Positions 12,044 through 24,590 of a stretch of DNA of 64,000 bases are shown here, in pieces. Location: positions 2,368,001-2,432,000 of the forward strand of contig JAJKFH010000948.1 in assembly GCA_023333565.1 (NCBI GenBank), given 5' to 3'. How positions within the stretch are numbered: position 1 is the stretch's first letter; each line of letters begins with the position of its first letter. This DNA comes from Puffinus mauretanicus (taxonomy: Eukaryota > Chordata > Aves > Procellariiformes > Procellariidae). The position numbers and the translations under genes are program-made. The notes beneath the pieces were generated by a model. It had not been told where the DNA came from, did not search any database, and saw only the letters and a program-made list of their open reading frames with translations.

Positions 12044-12066
12044 TGACGTCACGCTCAGTATATAAA
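12044..12066 (+). promoter_or_regulatory. LTR promoter: CRE followed by TATA box
   Basis: TGACGTCA (12044-12051), the full palindromic CREB/ATF site, precedes TATATAAA (12059-12066) by 7 bp. This is the expected U3 core promoter of the LTR, so transcription would start near 12090-12096. The sister LTR keeps the TATA but has lost the last base of the CRE palindrome. Confidence 0.65.
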
Positions 12067-12210
12067 CTAGGGGAAAACTGGTGGGGGGGCTGCTGCTCAG
12101 TGACTGGCTGGGCATCGGTCAGTTGGTAGTGAGCAATTGTTTTTCATTTGCATCCTCTGTCTTTCTTGGGTTTTATTTCTCTCTCTTTTTGTTATTTTCC
12201 TTTTCATTAC

Positions 12211-12320
12211 GTTGTCGTCTTCCTCTTCTTCTTCTTCTTCTTCTTCTTCTTCTTCTTCTTCTTGGTCTTCTTCGTCTTCTTCTTCTTGGTCTTCTTGGTC
12301 TTCTTCGTCTTCTTCTTCTA
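12211..12320 (+). repeat. TTC/GAA triplet repeat inside the LTR
   Basis: About 110 bp of TTC units broken by GGTCTTC and GTCTTC variants. A pure run of some 14 triplets near 12223-12263 is followed by an interrupted part. The strand is almost pure pyrimidine. The Ser-, Phe- and Leu-rich frames across 12081-12361 arise only from this repeat. Confidence 0.95.
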
Positions 12321-12465
12321 TTTTATTTAAATTATTAAACTGTTCTTATCTCAACCCATAAGTGTTCTCACTTTTACTCTTCCGATTCTCTCCCCCATCC
12401 CACTGTGGGGGAGTGAGCGAGCGGCTGTCTGGTGCTTAGTTGCCGGCTGGGGTTAAACCACGACA

Positions 12466-15400
12466 CACACCAGTTCAGTCTCTGTACTCGCCGCTTCCAT
12501 GATCCAGAGATGGCAGCAGTTTCAAATTCCTCTCTGTGTACATTGTGTCCTGGCTTCATGGTGAAACCCTAGAAGACACTACAAAAAAAGCAGCTCGGGT
12601 TTACATCCCACGAGCACTCCAGCCAGGTGCCAGTCAGGGTGAGGGGCTGATAAGCCCCTGACTGCGTTGCAGGCTGCATCAGCAGGTAAGTGTGATTGCA
12701 ACCCTTCTCCCATGCTTTATGAGCACTCCTAGCCCAGAGCAGGCAGCCCAGATTTCCCAGTGATTTGTTTACCTATAACCCATCTGTGGCATACATCAGT
12801 AAAGGCAACTTCCGAGGGAAATTCTTTGAGATCTATCTGTGATAGAGATAGACAACTATAATACCCTTCCTTCCTTTGTCCCACAGAGGCTTGTTACTCT
12901 CCACAAGGCATATATCCATTGTGAGCTTTGCTGCCACTTGCTTTCTCTCAGGCTCGTGCTCCGCTGTTGTTTAATTTCCTGGCATAGGCAGAGCCACAAA
13001 TTAAGGAGACTATTACATATTTTTATATTGTTATTGCCAGCAAGAGTCTGTTGCTGCCTCTGTGTCTGCAAATAAACCAGAGCCCATGCACACACTCAAG
13101 CACTGGCCCGTAGTTGTCTGTACCTCTAAACCATCAGCACAGTCCCTGGCGTGGCTCAGGGGCAGCAGCCAAATTTTACTGTCCCCCTGAGGCTGGAGCC
13201 TGGAAGCAGCTGGCCAGTCCTCTCCCCTAAGGCATCTGTTTAGGTGTAAAAGCATCTCCTCTGAATAACATGCATGAGGCCCTTCATTAGGCATATAGAA
13301 AAATATGATCCTTGCCCATGGGAGAGTTTAATGTCAGGGAAAGCGGACCGTGGCGGTCAATACCCCTTTCTTCTGGCTCCCTGTTTGCTCTGTGGGTACT
13401 TCTCTTGAGTTGAAAAGGCTGAAGCAGGGTAGCAGGCAGGCAGGCTCACAGGGTAGCTACCTGCTTTGTCCTGGCAGCTGTCACTCTGTTGCAGGTGGAG
13501 CCCTGTTAGGAAAGGGCTGCCAGCACCTCCCCTGAGCATTGAGATGGAGAAACGTTCTGGGGCTCAGGTCAGGGTGGGCAGAGCCAGAGGGTCACGGGAG
13601 CAGTCTGGCAGATCAGGTTTTCTTAGGGATCCAGAGGCACAGTGCTGTGTTTGCTATAGCTATTGTTGCTGGCATAACTTTGCCTGGACAATCAGCAGGG
13701 GGAAAGTTGTTTACAAAAGTTATTTACAGTTGTTCTGAATTATCTCACCTAAAAGAGGTGGATTTTCACTGTCAGCAAAATTATTTTGTTCCAGTTTGTG
13801 TTCTCATGGGACCTAACTTTAGAGATGGAAAGGCCTTTGGATATTTTTGGTAGTTTTATTTTAGGAAAGGTGCAAGCGGATCTACCCCAAGGTTCTGGCC
13901 AATGTGATACCCCATCACCAAGGCAAATATGTTGTAACAGGAGCTGAGAAGCCAGGGCATGTAAAAAAAACCAGACTAGATCTACAGCCAGGAGAAGGCT
14001 AATGAGTTCCGAGAGACAGAATATCAGCACTTTGGGGAGAATAACACACAGAGAGGGCCAGCCAAAATAAGGAAGGCCAAAAAAAAAAAAAACCACAATA
14101 AAACATTGTGAAAGACAAGCAGCGATTACTGCAATAGATCTAAGCAATAGAAAGGTGGAGTAAAATTAATTGGTTTTCCATGTTAAAAAGGAAGAAGTGG
14201 AGAAACTTAGCAAGATAAAAACGTAAGAAAAAAGTTCAGATAGACACCATAGTTGAAGATAACCATTATGGTAAACAACTGTATTCCATTGATATTTTTA
14301 TAAAATATTTCTGGATACTTGTAGTGGTCCCAGCTTCCTATTTTGTTGTCTGAGCATTAGCTCTTCACCAGCAAAGTTATATACGGGAGAATAAAATAAG
14401 TTTCGTTTGGAAGGCCATACCAAAGTAGATGATTCTGGTACTAAATTTGAAGAATGATATGACTTTAGTGATGTCTTTTTTTTTAACAGTTGTTTTCATC
14501 TCAGAATTACAAACCACTATAGCATTTAGTCTCACACCAGCTAGGTGGATATGTTTTATCAGTTTAGTTTTCATTTACTGCATGAAAAGCAAAACATTCA
14601 CTGTACCTGCAACACCGAATTAAGGAAATAATCATTCCAAGCTGATAAAATGTTGGAGATAAAAAAAAAAAAATCACGATACTAGCTAACCTGCCCTGAT
14701 ACACCTAAGTCTGTAGTCCCTGACTAACTTCCATTCTTTTCAGAAAGTCTGAGATCTTTGGAGTGTTCCTGGAAACCAAAATGTTCAGACTGAGTTTGCT
14801 GAAATGAGAAGGAATGTCCTTACAGGCTACTGAAATCCAGGTACTGTCTATATGGAGACTTAGGGTTAACCAAGATGTGAACTGCTGTTTCTCATCTATG
14901 TCCTACCTTGCAGTCTAACCACTGCTGTTCCCATTTTGTTGCTTGATTCTCAGAGACTTCAAGTGTCTTCCAGGTTCATATCAGTCATTTTACCCCAGCC
15001 GTAAGTCAGGATCCAAAACACTTGTCTTTCCTTTCCAGCTTGTGGCTTCCTATCAACGATTAAGAAAGAGCATGTGAGATACGGAATCCTACCAGAAGTT
15101 AGGAAAACCAGATAGGAGGATTCCTGTCCATGGACTTCATGTGCTTAATTGCAGCACACAGGCAAGTAATCTATAAACACATGTCAAGGAAGGTGAAGGG
15201 AAGGTGCTCACACACTAAAGTATTAGATTCCAGTGGTCAACTGAAGAGAGTCACTGAAGGCAGTCAACAGATGTAGGTTTCATTTGCAGGGTAGATACGG
15301 ACTAAATTTCAGATTCTAACACTTGAACTATTATAGTTTATTGAGATCAAAAATAAGAGGAAAATGATGGTTAATTTCTAGAAAAGTTTCATTATGGAGG

Positions 15401-15599
15401 TAAGATGAAGCTCTGAGATATTAATAGTTTGTGACACATTCAAGTTATTGTGGCAATAAGATGAAGTAAATCAACAGCACTCTGTTTTCATAAGCTCAAA
15501 CTGAATTGCTTGAATGTGTTGAACAGTGGACCCATCTCATACTCCTCTTATTAAATATTGTCTTTGGGATAATGCCAGCATTAACCATTTCCCATTTGT
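12466..15599. other. Unique sequence, no gene seen
   Basis: Several 60-130 codon frames on both strands (for example 13539-13853 plus and 14147-13749 minus) show no domain and overlap each other. The section 13100-13650 is somewhat GC-richer. A 14-A run sits near 14080. Confidence 0.45.
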
Positions 15600-16268
15600 T
15601 GATGTCATTTGCTGTCAGAAAGGACCTGGGAATCCTCATGGACAACGTGTTGAGTCAGCAGTGCACCCCTGTGGTGAAGAAGGCCAAAGAATATTGAAAC
15701 AGCATAAACCAGAGTGAAGCCAGCAGGTAGAGAGAAGTGTTTTTTCCCCCCTCTATTCAGCACTGCTGAAATTGTATCAAGAGTACTGTGTCCAATTTTG
15801 TGACTCCACCACGAGAAAGACATTGGCATACTGGAGCAATTCCAGCAGAGGGTCACCAAGAGAGTCAGGGAGCTGACCACATCACATGCAAGGAACAGCT
15901 GAGCAAACTATTTGTGCTGCCTTTAGAAGGGAAGGATAAGAGAAGGATCTTGTTACTTTCTTCAACTACTTAAAGGGAAGGTTTAAAAAAATGGAGACAG
16001 ATGCTTCTTAGGGATAAAAAAGATAGGATGAGAGGCAATGGACAGAAGTTGCAACATGGGAAATTCTAATAAATTGTTAGGGAAAAAATGGCAATTAATG
16101 AGACTGCTGAGAGACTTTATTGAATTGCAAGCTTCAGAAATATTTAAAACTCAACTGGTCAAGGCTCTGAATAATGTTATCTAAGCTGGTCCTGCTTTGA
16201 GGTGGAGTTTGGACCAGATGATCCTCATGGGTTCCTTCCAACCTATAAAATTCTATAATTCTACGATC
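15600..16268 (+). mobile_element. Old CR1 LINE 3' fragment
   Basis: KDLGILMDNVLSQQCTPVVK (15620-15680) matches the CR1 RT stretch [20 protein letters not shown] seen in the 51.75-kb copy. Further pieces follow: a YCVQFW-equivalent near 15790-15805, FFNYLKGRF near 15958-15985 and a decayed GNGLKL region near 16035. The 3' UTR (GGACCAGATGATCCTCATGG at 16211) leads into a diverged octamer tail (ATTCTATAATTCTACGATCC, 16249-16268). Numerous stops and indels mark this as older than the 9-kb copy. Confidence 0.88.
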
Positions 16269-19200
16269 CTGCTAACTGATGCATGCAAAAAAAATAAAAT
16301 CCTTCCTCACCTCAATGAGGACAGACTATTTAGAGATCAATTTTTTTAAAGCAGTAGGTTAAATTCTCGAGTGATATGACTGCATAAAAGCATGGAATTG
16401 CATTGAATGTTCCTGAATGCTATGTAGCTCAAGTACCAATTTTATAAGTAGATGAATATTATGATGGAAAAATATCTGTCTAGGACAGTGTGATGTGGCA
16501 CAGTTCCTTGTTTAAAGATAGTGTTTAAACCTAGATGTATTTACTGTTTTTTTTTTTTTTGCCAACCAAGGTTTAAATATATTGGCAAAGTTGTATTTAA
16601 CCTGCTTTTGAATATAATTTCTTATGTATGCTATTGCAGTAAGTTAGGATTGTGATATCTCAGAAAATTCTTTCAGAATTCAGAATGCACAAAAACCTAA
16701 TCTTCAATTTAGCCTCAAGCTCAGAAACAATAACGTGCACATTTTTATTGCAATTGTTCTTCCATAATTTATAGTGAATGTAATTGGACTGAGACTCTCA
16801 TAATAATGTGAACAGATGTCTTGACTTGTAATATGTTGTTCCATATTAGATGCTATTTTTATTACCATTGGAATGAATCTTTATTGCAGATCTCCTTCCC
16901 TTGAACTATGAAACAATTTAGAAGTCCAGCAGCACTATCCAACAGATAAAACAAATAAATACAGATAGGAAGCAGAAAAAAATTTGTATCTCCCATCAGA
17001 GAGAAAAGCCCTAACTTTATGAATAAAGTGTTTTATGTTAGAGAATGAAGCCAGCTCCTCAACATTTCTTGGAGTTTCCTATTACCAAATCAACAGCACA
17101 TTACAAGATAAAACAACCAAAACGACAAGGGTTATCATTGTCCACTGGGTATCTTCCATAAATGCTTTTTGTCTTGACAAAAAAAATCATTGTCTGTCAT
17201 AGAAGCTTTAGTGAAAAGGACCAAAAAACCAGTCATTTAAAAATTTTAATAAGACTTGAACACATACCTAAACGAATTCAATATTGCTAGTATCAAGGAG
17301 GGGAATATGTTAGTCTATTTTAAAAGGTGTTGGCAGAAGAGATGGGGAATCAAGTAACTTCAGACTCTGCCTTCTACGGTGATGCATAGATTTACCTAAA
17401 TCAGACAGGATTTGGTGCCTGCTCCCCACTAGAGAACTTCATAATTGCAGTTCATCTCAGGGTAATTAAGTTCTTCCACTTGACAGGTCCACAGAGGTAT
17501 ATTAGGTAAATGAGGTCTCTGGATGCAGACGTAGGTTCTCCCAAAAGTAATACTGCGTCAGTGCTCAGCTGAATGCACGCCTTAGCTGTCCGAAGCACTG
17601 CCAAGAACCAATGCACTCTTCATGTCTATGGCACACCACCGCGCACCGTTCCAGTGAAGTCTTCTGTCTTGCAATACATTGCGAGAGAAGGGAATTACTG
17701 ACACACAGTGAGCTGTTGCCAGAAGGAAAGTAGTAAAACCATTATTAGGTTTTTCATAGGGAAACCCTTTGGGTATTGTTTTCAGAGAGATAAGAAGTTC
17801 AATTTAATTACTGAAATCACTTGTCCGAAACATGTTCCTATCTGTAGCACAGCAGAACTAGGTAAATGCTTATCTCCTGCTGTGGCAGCTCAGTGAATCA
17901 GAACGGTCAATCTCCTTACTCTCCATTGCTGTACCTACTATCTATCCTCAAAGCTGTCACAACAAATCAACATTAAAGAGAATGGGGCAATTTGGAAAGA
18001 GATTGAGAGGGCTAGAAAAACAGCCGCGTGGGCAAGAGACCGGAACCACTGAAAGCAAGATAGTGAACGGGGGCTGACCCTGAGAGAGCACAATGAGCGT
18101 GCATGCAGAGTAGAGCTCTGGACAGGTAAAACGCCTGCCAGGAACAAGGGACTCTCTGCCTCTTCTCACTTACCTGCGACCTAGGAAAATATTAGCACTT
18201 CTCATTTCAGAAGCCGGTACGGTTAACGAGGATGTGATTCATATGGATGTTTTGAAAATGTATTAACTAGAGTTAGTGCAGTGCTTTGAATCTGTGAAGT
18301 CAACATAGATCTTTGATCCATTAATATTACAATTTAGTGGGAACAAGGAAGAAACATCTTTAGTAGTGTTGCCCTAGAACTGGCAGAAGCACTCATTGGT
18401 ATCTATGAACAGAGGGCAAGCTCAATAAATAGTATTAAAGCCAACTCAAGAGAATGCATGATTTTCAGAACAAGGGTGTTCCGTTCCCCTGCCCTTTCTC
18501 CAGCTTTACTTTTCTGACTCTCTTCCTTACTTTTGCTTTCATTTTCTATCCCTCATGCTAGTTTGTTTATTGTTTTTTTCTCCTCAGGCTCTTTTTCCTT
18601 TGCATATTTTCCCTTTTGGGAGACTGGAGGAGGATGGTACTTGGTGTTATAAATAAGGGAAAGAGCCAATAAAGACAGTGGCAGATAGCAGATGCTTAGA
18701 GAATACTCTTATAATCTGTCCCCAAATGAGAGTTGTCTATTTAAAAAAACTTCTAAAGAATGCTACCTGACTGAGTGGTGAATAAAAACTATAATGAGGC
18801 ACTGTGGCTGTTCACAAACAACTGCTATTCACATTTTGGCACCCCAGGAGTCCTTTCCAAGTTGCCCCTAGAGATGGTTATTTTCCCCTGCGCTCCACCA
18901 GAAGTGGTGCCAAGGAGGTAAGGACCTGTCTGATGAAATACACAAAGGAGTGAAGAAAACTGAATTGTTTTAGCTATTCTGCCTCTCCTCTGCTACAGTG
19001 TCAGTTGCAATACAGCCTCATGAACCACTGTACCCTATAAATTGCTCTTACCAATTTTGTCACTGCATGCGATTTTTGGTCTGGTGTGCTGTATATACGT
19101 AAGGATACAGATTTATCGGCACAAAATCCTCAGAGCAATAGAGTCTGGTCATCTAAGCTTTCATTTCTAAACTGGTGTATAGCAACTTAAACATTTGGTA

Positions 19201-20094
19201 TAGACTGTGAAGACTGCAACCGACATCCTGTAGCAAGACCTTTAGCAGGATCTTTGCTTGGTCATACTGGCAAGCTAGAAACAAAATCTGTTTAGAGGGG
19301 CTCAGAAAACGGAGTGATGCAAAGCATAAAAGGAAAAGCAGAACTACTGCCAGCTCCTGTAGTCCTCTCGGGGTCACATGATTTATGGCTGGAGCTGATA
19401 CCAGTTTTGTGTGGAAAAATTCAGTCTTTCACAAAGGTCGGCCCTGATTTGCAGTTTCCTCTTAGCAGAGCTTTCCTACTCCCATGAGTGGAGAACACTG
19501 ACACTTTTTCTCATGGAAAAGGAAGGTAATCAACCAGGGCTATTACAGTCTGATCTCAGGATAGTACTGGGCTTTAGAACAAGTTTTTCCTAGAAAAAGT
19601 TTTTTCAAAAAAAGTATTTCACTAGGCATTACTTTATTCATGGGATAAAGACAAATTTAGCTATCTTATTTTAAGGCATATATCCAAATATTCATGAGAC
19701 AGAGGAGGGCTTGGGAGAGTGGAAAAATGGTCAGAACTAAAGAAAAGGGATAGGAAGCTTCCACAGCTGTACAGCAACAGTGGTTTGCAATACATAGTAA
19801 TACTAACAAGTAAAGCTGCTGAAGTGGTAGTCTCTTGATTCCTATATATACATGCTGATTTTAATGATGAATATATTATAAAGAAATACAAACGACAACT
19901 ATTTATATGCTTTCCCAAATTAAAAAAAAAAAATCAAAAAATACATTTGAATTACATCTTGCATTCCTACATCTTGTTTCTCAGTGTGTGCCTTTGTGTT
20001 GTCAGTTACCAGAGTGCTCCTGTAACAGTCTGAAAGGTAAAAACTGTTTTATCATTTACATGATTGCAAAGTTATTCTAAATTGAAGACCTGAA
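16269..20094. other. Unique AT-rich sequence, no gene seen
   Basis: Homopolymer runs occur (T run near 16545-16560). No open frame here has a domain or persuasive exon boundaries. The stretch 17460-17700 is slightly GC-richer and unexplained. Confidence 0.45.
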
Positions 20095-20395
20095 GGATGG
20101 AGCCTTTGTGCAGTCTTCCCCTATCTAAGGGAGTGGCATGGAGTATGGAGCTAGGATCTTCTCAGAGTGCCCACAGAAAGGCTCCCTGTTGCATTTTGGT
20201 TGTGCATAAGGAAGAAAAATCTTCAGAGGGAGTCCAGCTTAGCCTGGGATGAGATTGTCCAGAGAGGTAATACTATCTTCATCCTTGGATATATTCCCAA
20301 CTCTCCAGCACAAGCTGAACAACCCAATTTAGCTTTGAAGTTAGGCCTACTTGGAGGTCCCTTCTCATACAAAATTTTGTGCAATCCTATGCAAC
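20095..20395 (+). mobile_element. Decayed CR1 LINE 3' fragment
   Basis: The plus strand retains the late CR1 landmarks: GGATCTTCTCAGAGTGCCCA (20154 on), TTGTCCAGAGAGGTAATACT (20254 on, matching the conserved gene end), TACTTGGAGGTCCCTTCTCA (20349 on) and a worn tail near 20375-20395. The 20167-20493 open frame is a by-product of this repeat. Confidence 0.75.
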
Positions 20396-21219
20396 ACTAT
20401 TTAATACAACAACAAGAAGAGAGGGTTAAATTGACTTTGCACAGGTATCCTCTCCTTTCAGCAATACAAAGTCTGAGAGAGACTAGGGAATGATAATAAA
20501 TTGGAAAGTGTGCAGTGTGATGTGCCAAGTTTTGTTTGGCCCATGAAGAGGAACTACCTCGCACACCACGAAAAGAATAAGCACTCTTTACATGATTCTT
20601 AAGCAACACAATACTCTACGTGCTATTTCGTTTGGCTGTTCTTGTTACCAAGTATTGACAACCTGGAGAGATTTGAAAGTGGAGAAGTCAAAATGATCTC
20701 ACTTCTGAAAAGATACATGACAAAATAGCCCATACATCTTATTTAAATGCCATTACTTTATTCTGCCAGTAGTTGAAACACATTAACACCAAAAAAAGAG
20801 AAGCATTAATAAGGATAAAGAAGATGAAATTAAAATAAAAGAAGAGAAGTTTAGATTGCCGTGCAGAAAACCTTTCTAGCAATGAGGTATAGTATTGGCT
20901 GACAATTTGTTTTAACTCTGACAGAATTTGAATAAGTATATAACTAGAGCTGCTTTTTTTTGTTGGAGGGGGCCTGGAGTCATTTAACTACTTTCTAGCA
21001 CTAGATTCAATTAGCCAAATTAATTTTTAGTGTACTCCATTCAAGCAATGAACTGCATAATACTCAATATCCCATCTCCTTTTATAGGGGTCCGTGTGCA
21101 CTCTTCTGCTTCTTCAAAAATAACAGAATTACTTTTTAGGAAGAAAAAATGCCTGAGCTTAATAACACTAATATTTTTTTCTGAAAAAGCAAAACAAAGA
21201 CATCTATAATATAATAATG
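20396..21219. other. Unique AT-rich sequence, no gene seen
   Basis: No repeat or exon was recognised. Its last five bases (TAATG, 21215-21219) form the left target duplication of the neighbouring LTR. Confidence 0.5.
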
Positions 21220-22321
21220 TGTGTTGGGTTTGCGTGGCAAGGTTTTGGTAGTAGGGAGGCTACAGGGGTGCCTTCTGTGAGAAGCTGCTAGAAGCTTCCC
21301 CCATGTCCGATAGAGCCAATGCCAGCTGGCTCCAAGACAGACCCACCGCTGGCCAAGGCTGAGCCCATCAGCGACAGTGGTAGCGCCTCTGTGATAACAT
21401 AGTTAAGAAGGGGGAAAAAAAACCCCAAAACAGTGTGGAAACAGCAACGGAGAGAGGAGTGAGAATATGTGAAAGAAACAACTCTGCAGACACCCAGGTC
21501 AGTGAAGAAGGAGGGGGAGGAGGTGCTCCAGGCACTGGAGCAGAGATTCCCCTGCAGCCCTGGTGAAGACCATGGTGAGGCAGGCTGTCCCCCTGCAGCC
21601 CATGGAGGTCCACAGTGGAGCAGATATCCACCTGCAGCCCGTGGAGGACCCCACGCTGGAGCAGGTGGATGCCCAAAGGAGGCTGTGACCCTGTGGAGAG
21701 CCCACGCTGGAGAAGGTTTGCTAGCAGGGCTTGTGACCCCATGGGTGACCCACGCTGGAGCAGCCTGTTCCTGAAGGACTGCACCCCGTGGAAGGGACTC
21801 GCACTGGAGCAGTTTGTGAAGAACTGCACCCTGTGGGAAGGACTCAGGTTGGAGAAGTTCGTGGAGGACTATCTCCCATGGGAAGGACTCCATGCAGGAG
21901 CAGGGGAAGAGTGTGAGGAGTCCTCCCCCTGAAGAGGAAGGAGCGGCAGAGACAACGTGTGATGAACTGACCGCAACCCCCATTGCCCGTCCCCCTGCGC
22001 CGCTCGGGGGGAGGAGGTAGAGAAATCGGGAGTGAAGTTGAGCCCAGGAAGAAGGGAGGGGTGGGGGAAGGTCTTTTAAGATTTGTTTTTATTTTTCTCA
22101 TTACCCTACTCTGATTTGATTGCCAAAAAATTAAATTAAATTAATTTTCCCCAAGTCAAGTCTGTTTTGCCCGTGACAGTAATTGGTGAGTGGTCTCTCC
22201 TTGTCCTTATCTCGACCCACGAGCCTTTCGTTATATTTTCTCTCCCCTGTCCAGCTGAGGAGGGGAGTGATAGAGCGGCTTTGGTGGGCACCTGGCATCC
22301 AGCCAAGGTCAAGCCACCACA
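21220..22321 (+). mobile_element. Long solo LTR of an avian endogenous retrovirus with intact target duplication
   Basis: It begins TGTGTTGGGTTTGCGTGGCA and ends AAGCCACCACA. The five bases before it (TAATG, 21215-21219) are repeated exactly after it (22322-22326), the duplication left by integration; five bases fits ERVL-type integrases. At 1.1 kb it is unusually long because of a GC-rich minisatellite in its middle. A TGATAACATAGTTAAG stretch near 21393 may be a worn TATA region. No retroviral coding region adjoins. The 231-codon minus-strand frame (21983-21288) and other frames here come from the minisatellite. Confidence 0.9.
21529..21905 (+). repeat. GC-rich minisatellite inside the LTR
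   Basis: Roughly eight degenerate units of about 35-55 bp share the core CCCACGCTGGAGCAG plus a CCCGTGGA block, for example near 21650, 21700, 21750, 21800 and 21845. They encode repetitive Trp/Glu-rich frames that are not genes. The related LTR at 28.5-29.4 kb has the same kind of units. Confidence 0.85.
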
Positions 22322-24169
22322 TAATGAATAATAAAAATGGAAATATAATCTGGAATTTCTGTGTTCATCTTTGAATGCTGAAAACTGCAAATAGAGGATG
22401 GGTAACTGATGATAGAATCATGTATCATATTCAAGGAAGTTACTATATACTATTTAAAGCTGAACAACCATAAACTTCTGTCAGAAATATCAAGGCATAT
22501 CAAGGTTTTTTAAAAAATCCTGATTTTTATTTGATTTGGCAATATTATCTGGTTTATCCATTCCCAATACTATTTGAACATATGGGTAACAGTTCATATA
22601 TTTTTAACAGTTGGGGTGGTGTTGTATTAGATGAAGCTATACTATTTTATTCTTGCATCAACTTGAATGTTTTTATCTCCTTGTCCATAGTACAAAGTTT
22701 TTAGCCTCTGACCAGCCATCCTAAACTTAAATGGGAGCTGGATGTGTTCAGCATTTCCCAGCATCAAAGCATATGGTTAAGTTCTTATGCTTTTCTGATT
22801 GTCTGTCTCAGTACATGAGCAGATGGAAAATACTGCACGCTTTTAAGAATTATCAATAAATCTAATTTATGCTATATACTACTAAAGTTTGAATGTACAT
22901 TATCTTGACTACCTCTTATCCCATCAGAATAAACAAAAATGTGTTTTTACCATGCATACAGAATTTACTTCTTATTTATTTCAAATGCTTTGGTCTTCCT
23001 GGCTCCCCAAGAGTCTTTGCTACCTTAACAGAGTGATTGCATTATTCTGTCCATCTTTTGACCTTTGAAAATGTGAGGTAAATACTCTATTAACAAGCTT
23101 ACAAGAAAAGAAGGTTGAGTGATTCCCTTTTTAACATACAGACTACAAAATAAACAAGCAAGGACACAATTACTGTAGAAATATTTCCTGACAAGGATAT
23201 TAAGTAATGCAGCTTTGGAGTATTAATGATATTCCATGTGCATGTGCACATATTCATGTGTGATATGAAAAGCCACAGGTGTATTTTTGAAATCTGCTTT
23301 TGAGAGTTTCACAGAATGGAAATTCAAATGCTCACATGGGTGGAAATTCATATTATGGCCAAGATCTAATTCAGCTGATTAGGATACTGCTTTAGCTGTA
23401 ACAGCATTAATATCTTGTGCCACTATTAAATTAACACAAAAAGCAAGCTAAATGAAAATATAATGTAATTAACATCAACAGAGTTGAGACCCAACCCCCA
23501 TTGCTGAATTATCCAGATCAGCTGTACTCCATCAATTACAGCCATTAATCACAGTCTGGCACATTTTTGTTATCTCAGGACTACGTCCTTCTTTTAATCT
23601 CATGAATTTTTATTCTGGGAATTTTTCTGCTTGTTCAGTTGCAGCACTCCTATCTTAAATTTTAGAACAATTTTATACCCCTGAATTGGATTCACGGTAC
23701 AATTTATTGATGCTCCCTGTGCTAAGCTGGAAATGGTACAGAAATAATAAATTGGTGATAAGTAGTTTTTCGACAGTTGTGTTATTTTTACTCTGCCTCT
23801 TCTGTACCCTCATCACTTATTGTTTCTGCTGATTGTCTCTGTGCCTTCCATCTCCTGAAGCATTCAAAAAGGATTTATTGTTAGCTTTGGTGCCTTTTAA
23901 AAATTAATACTCATACACCATGTGGACAGTCTTTTACATTTAGTCTACCAGTATTGATCACCCTTCTTATTTTCCTCATTTCTGAAGGATCATAGTGCTC
24001 CTTGCTTTTACTTGTGTCTTTTACACCACTGTTCAGTCATGCAAACTCCTTTCTGGCCTTTCTGAAGTTCTTTCCAGCAAGTGACATGCATTCTGGATTT
24101 CCAACGCGATGTTCAGAACGCTCTCCATGCTGCCTGGAATGGTAGTTTATTTCATTAATAGCCTCTTTT
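22322..24169. other. Unique AT-rich sequence with conserved-looking segment
   Basis: No gene was seen. Positions 23330-23600 are dense in TAATTA/ATTAA cores with an embedded CAGCTGATTAGGAT stretch and have no low-complexity runs, the texture of a conserved non-coding element. Untested. Confidence 0.4.
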
Positions 24170-24590
24170 TAAAAAATTATAGACTCAGGAAAGAGTTTAG
24201 GTTGGAAGCTCACCTTGTAGAGTCACGTGCTCCAAGCAGAGCTAACTACAAAGCTAGATCAGGTTGGCCAAGGCCTTGTCCTGGATGGTTTTAAAAACTT
24301 CCAAGGATGGTGATTCTATCACCTTTCCGGGCAGTGCTTAAACTTGCTTTTAGTAAAGATTTCTTTCCCCATGTCCAATCAAAATTTTCCCTGCTACTAC
24401 TTGTGGCTGTTGCCTCCCGCCTTTTTGCTGCACTCTGAGAAGTTCCCTTCTGTGATGGCATTCCTCTTGAAACTGAATGGATGCAGTGGGTTTCTTTGTT
24501 GCTCCCACACTCTGCATATGTTACGATCACTGTCGTAGGATGCCTCTTCAACATTAATATTCTGAATCAGGTCCTTGTGTGCTGCTCAGA
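24170..24590 (-). mobile_element. Old CR1 LINE 3' fragment
   Basis: The plus strand shows the reverse-complemented CR1 end: a tail remnant (ATTATAGACTCAGG), TTAGGTTGGAAGCTCACCTT (24198 on), a CAAGGCCTTGTCCTGGATGG block, and CTTCCAAGGATGGTGATTCT (24299 on), followed by the worn RRNFF/GNGLKL region up to about 24440. Upstream coding order continues weakly to about 24590. Confidence 0.8.

Larger units (their letters stand above)
11799..12465 (+). mobile_element. Solo LTR of an avian endogenous retrovirus (same family as 4810-5381)
   Basis: It starts TGTCCTGGTTTCAGCTGGGG and ends GGTTAAACCACGACA, the terminal TG...CA of the family. U3 carries a perfect CRE and a TATA box. The downstream part holds a long TTC repeat that makes this copy about 95 bp longer than the one at 4810. 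No gag, pol or env sequence adjoins it. The flanks are CATGC and CACAC, which could be a decayed 5-bp target duplication. Ends are well defined; the family class (ERVL) is inferred. Confidence 0.9.

Noticed and set aside
12081..12361. Poly-Ser, poly-Phe and poly-Leu ORFs
   Set aside because: They are the three frames of the TTC repeat in an LTR.
21288..21983. 231-codon minus-strand ORF and overlapping 153- and 105-codon ORFs
   Set aside because: All lie inside the LTR minisatellite. Repeat periodicity keeps several frames open, and no domain is present.
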